In this document: positions 59,184 to 64,000 of the stretch, in pieces
Layout of the letters: every line of letters starts with the position of its first letter
Numbering within the stretch: position 1 is the first letter of the stretch
Source of the DNA: Chloroflexota bacterium
Lineage (GTDB): Bacteria > Chloroflexota > Dehalococcoidia > Tepidiformales > Tepidiformaceae
NCBI GenBank assembly: GCA_026702615.1
Contig: JAPPBY010000031.1
Coordinates: forward strand, 62,001 to 126,000
Length of the DNA stretch: 64,000 bases
Direction of reading: 5' to 3'
Made by a program: the position numbers and the translations under genes
Notes under the pieces: model-generated
Told to the model about the DNA's origin: nothing
The model's database searches: none
Seen by the model: the letters and a program-made list of their open reading frames with translations, nothing else

Positions 59184-60494
59184 TTGTCAATCATTTCGGT
59201 GGTAGGCGTCAGTCATCACACCTGTCCCATTGACGTGCGCGAGCGATTCGCCTTCACAGAGGGGAATCCATGCGCTCAGTTCGATGAGCGGACCAGCGAG
59301 GCCGTCTGGCTTAGCACCTGCAACCGGACGGAGCTCTACTCGGTCGCGGAGGAACCCGGCTCCGCCGAAGCCGCTTTCGCAGAAACGCTTGGCGTGCCTG
59401 CGCAGGTCGCCGATCGCTACAGCTTCACGCTGGAGGACGAGGCGGCAGCCCACCACCTGTTCCGTGTCGCCAGCGGGCTCGACTCCGCGGTGGTAGGCGA
59501 GCACGAGATTCTCGGGCAAGTGCGACGGTCCCTCGTCGACGCACAGGAACAGGGGTCGGTGGGGCCAACGCTGACGCGATTGTTCCAGGGCGCGCTTGCG
59601 GCGGGGAAGCGCGTGCGCACGGATACCCGGCTTGGCGGCTCACCCGTGTCGGTGGGTGGGGCCGCGGCGGCCATCCTTCGGGAAGGATTGGGCGGGGACA
59701 GCCTTGAGGATGCGTCCGTCCTCATTGTCGGGGCCGGCGAGATGGCCCGCGGCGTGGCCCGCTCCGTCAGCGGGATGCAAACAGGCGTGTTGGCTATCGC
59801 GAACCGCACCAGGGACCGTGCTCGCGAGCTGGCCTCCGAAATCGGCGCGGACGTGGTCGCGTGGCCTATGGCGACGGAGAGGCTGGCCCGCTTCGACGCG
59901 ATCGTCAGCTGCACGAGCGCACCCGGGTTCCTCATGACGAGGGAGATGATGCGGGATGCAGTGCGCCACCTGCCGCCCGGAAAGTCGATGCACCTTGTGG
60001 ACCTGGCCGTACCACGGGACATCGATCCCACCGTCGCTTCGATTCCTGAAATCGCGCTCAGCAACATCGATGACGCGCGCACGGTCGTGGACGACTCGCT
60101 CAGCAGGCGGGCGGAGCACGTCGAGCCCGCCGAGCGAATCATCGAAGAGCAGCTTGCGGGCTTCAGGGAGTGGCTCACCGCGCGCAACGTCTCCGACACC
60201 ATCCGCCTCCTGAAGGAGCGCGCGGACCTGATCCGGCTGGGCGAACTCGAGTGGGCCATGCCCAAGCTGGCCGGACTCTCGCAGAACGAACGGGCTGTCG
60301 TCGAGCAGTTCTCGGCCAGGCTCGTGAACAAGCTGCTCCACACCCCAACCGTGCGCCTCCGGGAGACTGCCAGACGCGGGGATCCGGATTGCCTGAACGA
60401 GCACGTCCTGCAGGTCTTCGACCTGGAGGACGGCGAAGAGGACGAAGGGGCAGGCGACGACCTCTCCCATGCACAACGAGGGGCGCGCTCATGA
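59184..60494 (+). CDS. hemA: Glutamyl-tRNA reductase
   Basis: A 436-residue GluTR that reduces glutamyl-tRNA(Glu) to glutamate-1-semialdehyde, the first step of C5 heme synthesis. The catalytic Cys46 is in LSTCNRTELY. GLDSAVVGEHEILGQVR is the family signature, the NADPH-binding motif is GAGEMARGVARS, and the C-terminus is the dimerisation helix region. The start is TTG with AAGG upstream; VVGVSHHTCPIDVRE fits the family N-terminus. The stop overlaps the hemQ ATG (ATGA). First gene of the heme cluster. Confidence 0.95.
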   Translation: MSIISVVGVSHHTCPIDVRERFAFTEGNPCAQFDERTSEAVWLSTCNRTELYSVAEEPGSAEAAFAETLGVPAQVADRYSFTLEDEAAAHHLFRVASGLDSAVVGEHEILGQVRRSLVDAQEQGSVGPTLTRLFQGALAAGKRVRTDTRLGGSPVSVGGAAAAILREGLGGDSLEDASVLIVGAGEMARGVARSVSGMQTGVLAIANRTRDRARELASEIGADVVAWPMATERLARFDAIVSCTSAPGFLMTREMMRDAVRHLPPGKSMHLVDLAVPRDIDPTVASIPEIALSNIDDARTVVDDSLSRRAEHVEPAERIIEEQLAGFREWLTARNVSDTIRLLKERADLIRLGELEWAMPKLAGLSQNERAVVEQFSARLVNKLLHTPTVRLRETARRGDPDCLNEHVLQVFDLEDGEEDEGAGDDLSHAQRGARS

Positions 60495-61213
60495 CATCCC
60501 AACAGCAAGGACAGAGTCAGATGGAAGGCAATGCCCCGACAGCAGGCGAGACCCTGGTCCAGTTCTTGTTCCTCAAAGTCGACTCCGCCTGGCGGCACCT
60601 GAACGCCGACGAGCGAGCCGAGCAGAAGCAGGAATTCCTCCATGCTCTCCAGCAGACCGAAACGGTAGTGCCCACGCACACGTTCAGCACGCTGGGCGTT
60701 CGAGCCGACACCGACTTCATGTTGTGGCGCACGTCCTCCGACCTGGAGTGTCTGGAGGACACCCTGAGCTCGATGCTCGCGACGCGGCTCGGGAAGTACC
60801 TCGAGGTCAGCTATTCCTTCTTCGGGCTGCTGAGGCGTTCGACCTACGGCCAGGCCCGCACGGAGCAGGACCACGCCGAGGCATCGCAGGAGGAGGGCCG
60901 CTACTTCGTCCTCTACCCGTTCACCAAGACCATCGAGTGGTACCTCATGTCGCGCGAAGAGCGCGGCAAGATGATGGGCCAGCACATCAGCGTGGGCCGG
61001 CAGTACCCGGACATCAGCCAGATCCTGCTCTATTCGACCGGCCTCGGCGACCAGGAGTTCATCGTCGGGTACGAGACCGACTCGCTCACCGAGTTCCAGA
61101 ATCTCGTCGTGGAGCTGCGGTCGACCGAGGCCCGGCGCTACACCCTGCAGGACACGCCGATCTTCACCTGCGTGAACCGGAGCGCCGCGCGCATCCTGGA
61201 CATGCTGGGGTAG
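60491..61213 (+). CDS. hemQ: Coproheme decarboxylase HemQ (chlorite-dismutase family)
   Basis: A 240-residue HemQ/ChdC, which oxidatively decarboxylates coproheme to heme b. The catalytic Tyr142 is in LYPFTKTIEWYLM and the proximal heme His165 is in MGQHISVGRQYP. The distal Arg of true chlorite dismutases is not at its usual place, consistent with HemQ. The ATG overlaps the hemA stop, so the frame upstream is not part of it. A ~20-residue flexible N-terminus precedes the fold. Its presence shows the coproporphyrin-dependent pathway. Confidence 0.94.
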   Translation: MTSQQQGQSQMEGNAPTAGETLVQFLFLKVDSAWRHLNADERAEQKQEFLHALQQTETVVPTHTFSTLGVRADTDFMLWRTSSDLECLEDTLSSMLATRLGKYLEVSYSFFGLLRRSTYGQARTEQDHAEASQEEGRYFVLYPFTKTIEWYLMSREERGKMMGQHISVGRQYPDISQILLYSTGLGDQEFIVGYETDSLTEFQNLVVELRSTEARRYTLQDTPIFTCVNRSAARILDMLG

Positions 61214-61221
61214 CCGCGAGG

Positions 61222-62277
61222 ATGGTGGGTGTGCAGGCGACACAGGAGCCGCCACTGGTAAGAGCCGCCCGCAAGGAGCGGGTCGAGCGCACGCCTGTGT
61301 GGTTTATGCGCCAGGCCGGGCGCGTGCTGCCGGAGTACCGGCAGATTCGGACCAGCCACAGTCTCCTCGACATCTGCCGGCAGGCCGACCTCGCCGCGAC
61401 CGTCACCCTGCAGCCGGTCGAACGGTTCGACGTGGACGCGGCCATCATCTTCGCCGACATCATCACGCCGCTCCTGGGGGTGGGGCTGAAGGTGGACATC
61501 GTCGAGAAGGTCGGGCCAGTGCTGGATGAGCCGATCCGCTCCCGCGCCGACCTCGCACGACTCCGCTGCCTCGAACCCGAACAGGACTTGCCCGCCATGC
61601 TGGAGGCGCTGCGGCTGGTGAGGAATGCACTTCCCGACGAGAAGGCGCTCATCGGCTTCGCCGGCGCCCCCTTCACCCTCGCGACCTATCTCATCGAGGG
61701 TGGCCCTTCGAAAAACTACACGACGACCAAGTCCCTGATGTACTCGCAACCCGACTTCTGGCACGAGCTGATGACCAGGCTGAGCGACATGATCGCCGCC
61801 TACCTGCTGGCCCAGGCGAGCGCCGGAGCGCAGGTATTGCAGCTGTTCGACAGCTGGGTGGGCTGGCTGAGCCAGCGCGACTACTGCGAATACGTCTTTC
61901 CCTACACGGCGCGAATCATCAAGGCCGCGCAGACGAGCGGCGTACCGGTCATCCACTTCGCGACAGGAGCGGGGGCGCTCAACGGCGCAATCATGCAGGC
62001 CGCCCCCGACGTCGTCGGCCTCGACTGGAGGGTTCCGCTCGATGAATCATGGGCGGCCCTCGGCGATGTTGCCGTGCAGGGCAACCTCGACCCGGCTGTG
62101 CTGCTGGCGCCTGCTGACGTCGTCCGCGACCAGACCCGCGACGTGATGCGACGCGCCGCCGGGCGTCCGGGTCACATCTTCAACCTCGGACACGGGTTCC
62201 TGCCCCAGACCCCCCTCGACAGCATCTTCCAGGTCATCGAGTGCGTGAGGGAGTGGAACGGCTCCGTTGGCTCCTGA
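61222..62277 (+). CDS. hemE: Uroporphyrinogen decarboxylase
   Basis: A 351-residue UroD, converting uroporphyrinogen III to coproporphyrinogen III. Signature blocks are PVWFMRQAGRVLPEY with the conserved Arg residues, IIFADIITPLLGVG, GFAGAPFTLATYLIEGG (signature 2), and IFNLGHGFLP with the catalytic-pocket His. ATG 61222 lies 8 bp after the hemQ stop. It overlaps the next gene by 11 bp. Confidence 0.95.
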   Translation: MVGVQATQEPPLVRAARKERVERTPVWFMRQAGRVLPEYRQIRTSHSLLDICRQADLAATVTLQPVERFDVDAAIIFADIITPLLGVGLKVDIVEKVGPVLDEPIRSRADLARLRCLEPEQDLPAMLEALRLVRNALPDEKALIGFAGAPFTLATYLIEGGPSKNYTTTKSLMYSQPDFWHELMTRLSDMIAAYLLAQASAGAQVLQLFDSWVGWLSQRDYCEYVFPYTARIIKAAQTSGVPVIHFATGAGALNGAIMQAAPDVVGLDWRVPLDESWAALGDVAVQGNLDPAVLLAPADVVRDQTRDVMRRAAGRPGHIFNLGHGFLPQTPLDSIFQVIECVREWNGSVGS

Positions 62278-63742
62278 CACGCTCGACACCGGCGCCGCTC
62301 CCCTCTCTGCCGTCATAGTCGGCGGAGGTATCACGGGACTCTCCATCGCGTGGTACCTCGAGAAGGTCGCCCGAGAGCAGGGGTTCGACGTCTCGATCGT
62401 CCTGGTGGAACGGGAACCGTCCCTCGGCGGGAAGATTCGCACGCATACCGAGGACGGGTTCGTGATCGAGGCTGGGCCGGACGGATTCCTGCTGCGGAAG
62501 CCCTGGGCCATTGACCTTGCGGAAGACCTCGGGCTTGCGGAAGACATCTTCTACACGCAGGCAGGCGGGGCCTCGCTCCTCCGCAATGGCAAGCTGCACC
62601 CCATCCCGCGAAGCATGATGGGGCCCGCTCCCGCAAGCCCGAGGGATGTCTGGAGGGCTTCGTTCCTGTCGTGGCCAGGCAGGCTGCGCGCCAACCTCGA
62701 GCCACTCGTACCGAAGCGTGAGAACGGCGCCCCGGAGTCGCTGGGGGGGCTGCTCAGCAGGCGCCTCGGCGCGGAGTTGACCGACACGCTCCTGGAGCCG
62801 CTCACCGCCGGCATCTACGGCGGCGATGTCTACGGCATGAACGCCGAGGTGCTCTTCCCCACGCTCAGGCAGTGGGAGCAACAGTACGGGAGCCTCACCC
62901 GAGGCATTCGAGAGACGCAGAAGGCGGCGCGTATCCGTCCGCAGCCCCCGGCTGCATTCTTCTCGCTGCGAGGTGGCGCCCAGCGACTCGTCGAGGCCAT
63001 CGCCGACCGCCTGGAACGGACGGAGATCGTCCGGGGCCGGATCGCCAACGCAGTGGAACGCCGGCAGGGGGATCCGCAATCGACCTATCTCGTCAGGCTC
63101 GACGACGGCCGAGCCTTCGACTCCGGAATGGTCGCCCTCGCGACCCCTGCCAGGGATGCCGGAGGGCTCGTGGGGTCGTTCGCGCCAGGCCTGGCCCGCT
63201 CGCTCCAGGAGATGCAGACGACCGCCACCGGCAGCGTCTATCTGGCCTTCCCCCGGGAGCAGGTTGCCCACCCCCTCGACTCGTCGGGCTTCCTGATGCC
63301 GCGGTCGGAGACGGGGTTGGTCACCGGATGCACCTGGATGTCGTCCAAGTGGCCGGGGCGCAGCCCCGAGGGGCATGTGCTCCTGCGAGCGTTCACCGGC
63401 TGGGCGCGCGACGCCTCGTTCCTCGAGTACAGCGACACGGAGCTGGTTGAGGTTGCGACGGAGACGCTGCGGCCCATCCTCGGAATTCGCGGCGCCCCGG
63501 ACCGTAGCTGGGTCAATCGCTGGGAGGAGGGGCTGCCCCAGTACCGGGTGGATCACCCCAACTGGCTGGAGGAGGTCGATCGCGAGCTTGTGGACCAACC
63601 GGGCCTCTTCCTGAGCGGCGCCTCGTATCGGGGAATCGGGGTTCCCGACTGCGTGCGGCAAGGGCGCGAGACCGCCGAGCGTATGGCGGCATTCGTCACC
63701 CAGCGGTCTCCTAGCCAACCAGTCACGGCCCACGGGGCGTAA
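62267..63742 (+). CDS. hemY: Coproporphyrinogen/protoporphyrinogen III oxidase (HemY/CgoX)
   Basis: A 491-residue FAD-dependent oxidase. The FAD motif is VIVGGGITGLS near residues 16-26, followed by VEREPSLGGKIRTH. GPDGFLLRKPW, GIYGGDVYGMNAEVLFP and the C-terminal FLSGASYRGIGVPDCVRQG are family blocks. With HemQ and a ferrochelatase in the same operon, the likely reaction is coproporphyrinogen III to coproporphyrin III (CgoX). The TTG start lies inside the hemE end (11-bp overlap). Peripheral membrane or soluble. Confidence 0.93.
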   Translation: MAPDTLDTGAAPLSAVIVGGGITGLSIAWYLEKVAREQGFDVSIVLVEREPSLGGKIRTHTEDGFVIEAGPDGFLLRKPWAIDLAEDLGLAEDIFYTQAGGASLLRNGKLHPIPRSMMGPAPASPRDVWRASFLSWPGRLRANLEPLVPKRENGAPESLGGLLSRRLGAELTDTLLEPLTAGIYGGDVYGMNAEVLFPTLRQWEQQYGSLTRGIRETQKAARIRPQPPAAFFSLRGGAQRLVEAIADRLERTEIVRGRIANAVERRQGDPQSTYLVRLDDGRAFDSGMVALATPARDAGGLVGSFAPGLARSLQEMQTTATGSVYLAFPREQVAHPLDSSGFLMPRSETGLVTGCTWMSSKWPGRSPEGHVLLRAFTGWARDASFLEYSDTELVEVATETLRPILGIRGAPDRSWVNRWEEGLPQYRVDHPNWLEEVDRELVDQPGLFLSGASYRGIGVPDCVRQGRETAERMAAFVTQRSPSQPVTAHGA

Positions 63743-63764
63743 CCCAGATGCACGGAGGCTGCTC

Positions 63765-64000
63765 GTGTCGAAGCTGAAGGGTGTCCTTTTGATGGCGTAT
63801 GGAACGCCGCGCAATCTCGACGAGGTCGAGCCCTACTACCGGGACATTCTCCGGGGCCGCGAGCCGCGGCCTGAGGCGGTGGCCGAGCTCACGGAGCGCT
63901 ACCGACGCGTCGGCGGGAAGACGCCTCTCCTGGAGATCACTCGTAAGACGGCCGACCTGCTGGGGGAGCGACTCAACCGGGGCGGTGACTCATGGCGCAA
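63765..64000 (+). CDS. hemH: Ferrochelatase (coproporphyrin type), N-terminal part cut by window edge
   Basis: The first 78 codons of HemH/CpfC, which inserts Fe(II) into coproporphyrin III in this pathway. GVLLMAYGTPRNLDEVEPYYRD-type opening and GGKTPLLEITRKTAD are the ferrochelatase N-terminal signature. GTG start with GGAGG 6 nt upstream, 22 bp after the hemY stop. The remaining ~240 residues lie beyond the window. Confidence 0.9.
   Translation, partial: MSKLKGVLLMAYGTPRNLDEVEPYYRDILRGREPRPEAVAELTERYRRVGGKTPLLEITRKTADLLGERLNRGGDSWR

Overview
This is a high-GC bacterial chromosome segment with tightly packed genes. Many start codons are GTG or TTG, and stop/start overlaps of the ATGA or GTGA type are frequent. 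The gene mix suggests a free-living heterotroph with a Gram-positive-like or monoderm envelope: lipoprotein and Tat-lipoprotein binding proteins, CaiB-type CoA transferase, OYE, P450, luciferase-like and acyl-CoA-dehydrogenase-like oxygenases, an NfeD-flotillin pair and a HemQ-type heme pathway. Chloroflexota is my best guess for the phylum, but that is inference from gene content only. I saw no rRNA, tRNA, CRISPR array, phage or insertion sequence.

Layout. 0-3 kb: two tandem MMPL/RND exporters, the first cut by the window edge. 3-9.7 kb: catabolic enzymes (SnoaL-like protein, two tandem flavin monooxygenases of acyl-CoA dehydrogenase fold, YbaK, HSL-type esterase, SDR, CoA transferase). 9.7-13.4 kb: an oligopeptide/nickel-type ABC importer lacking its ATPases. 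13.5-18.3 kb: Rieske protein, aldo-keto reductase, ChrA, luciferase-like oxidoreductase and tyrosine phosphatase. 18.3-24.7 kb: a lipoprotein made of two fused LivJ-type binding domains, convergent with a complete livHMGF set whose LivH carries an extracytoplasmic domain. 24.9-27.8 kb: NfeD protease and flotillin. 27.8-28.1 kb: an orphan FitA-like antitoxin with a perfect inverted repeat upstream.

28.2-33.6 kb is a five-gene signalling operon: STAS antagonist, response regulator with PP2C phosphatase, RsbW-like kinase, LivJ-type binding lipoprotein and TorS-like histidine kinase. It looks like a complete route from an extracytoplasmic ligand to a partner switch. Divergent from it is a 75-residue peptide in which 24 residues are histidine, built from four repeats with one cysteine each. 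34.7-43.2 kb is a seven-gene minus-strand operon (P450, OYE, SDR, CrtC/AttH-like, APH-like kinase, unknown, PEP-utilising swivelling-domain protein) that may modify and phosphorylate an unknown small molecule. 43.3-55.9 kb holds a dehydrogenase, epoxide hydrolase, amidase, two aminotransferases, acyltransferase, thioredoxin-like protein, double GNAT, C39/BtrH-like protein, a small zinc-ribbon peptide and a thiolase/DUF35/HAD operon.

56-64 kb: an NCS2 permease with an unusual cytosolic tail, a NagZ-like glycosidase, the 3' remnant of a histidine kinase, then a heme cluster (hemA-hemQ-hemE-cgoX-cpfC) behind a good sigma-70-type promoter. HemQ indicates the coproporphyrin-dependent route to heme.

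Most starts that begin an operon have a TANNNT -10-like element upstream with no clear -35. In three cases it lies 6-7 nt before the start codon, which suggests leaderless transcripts.
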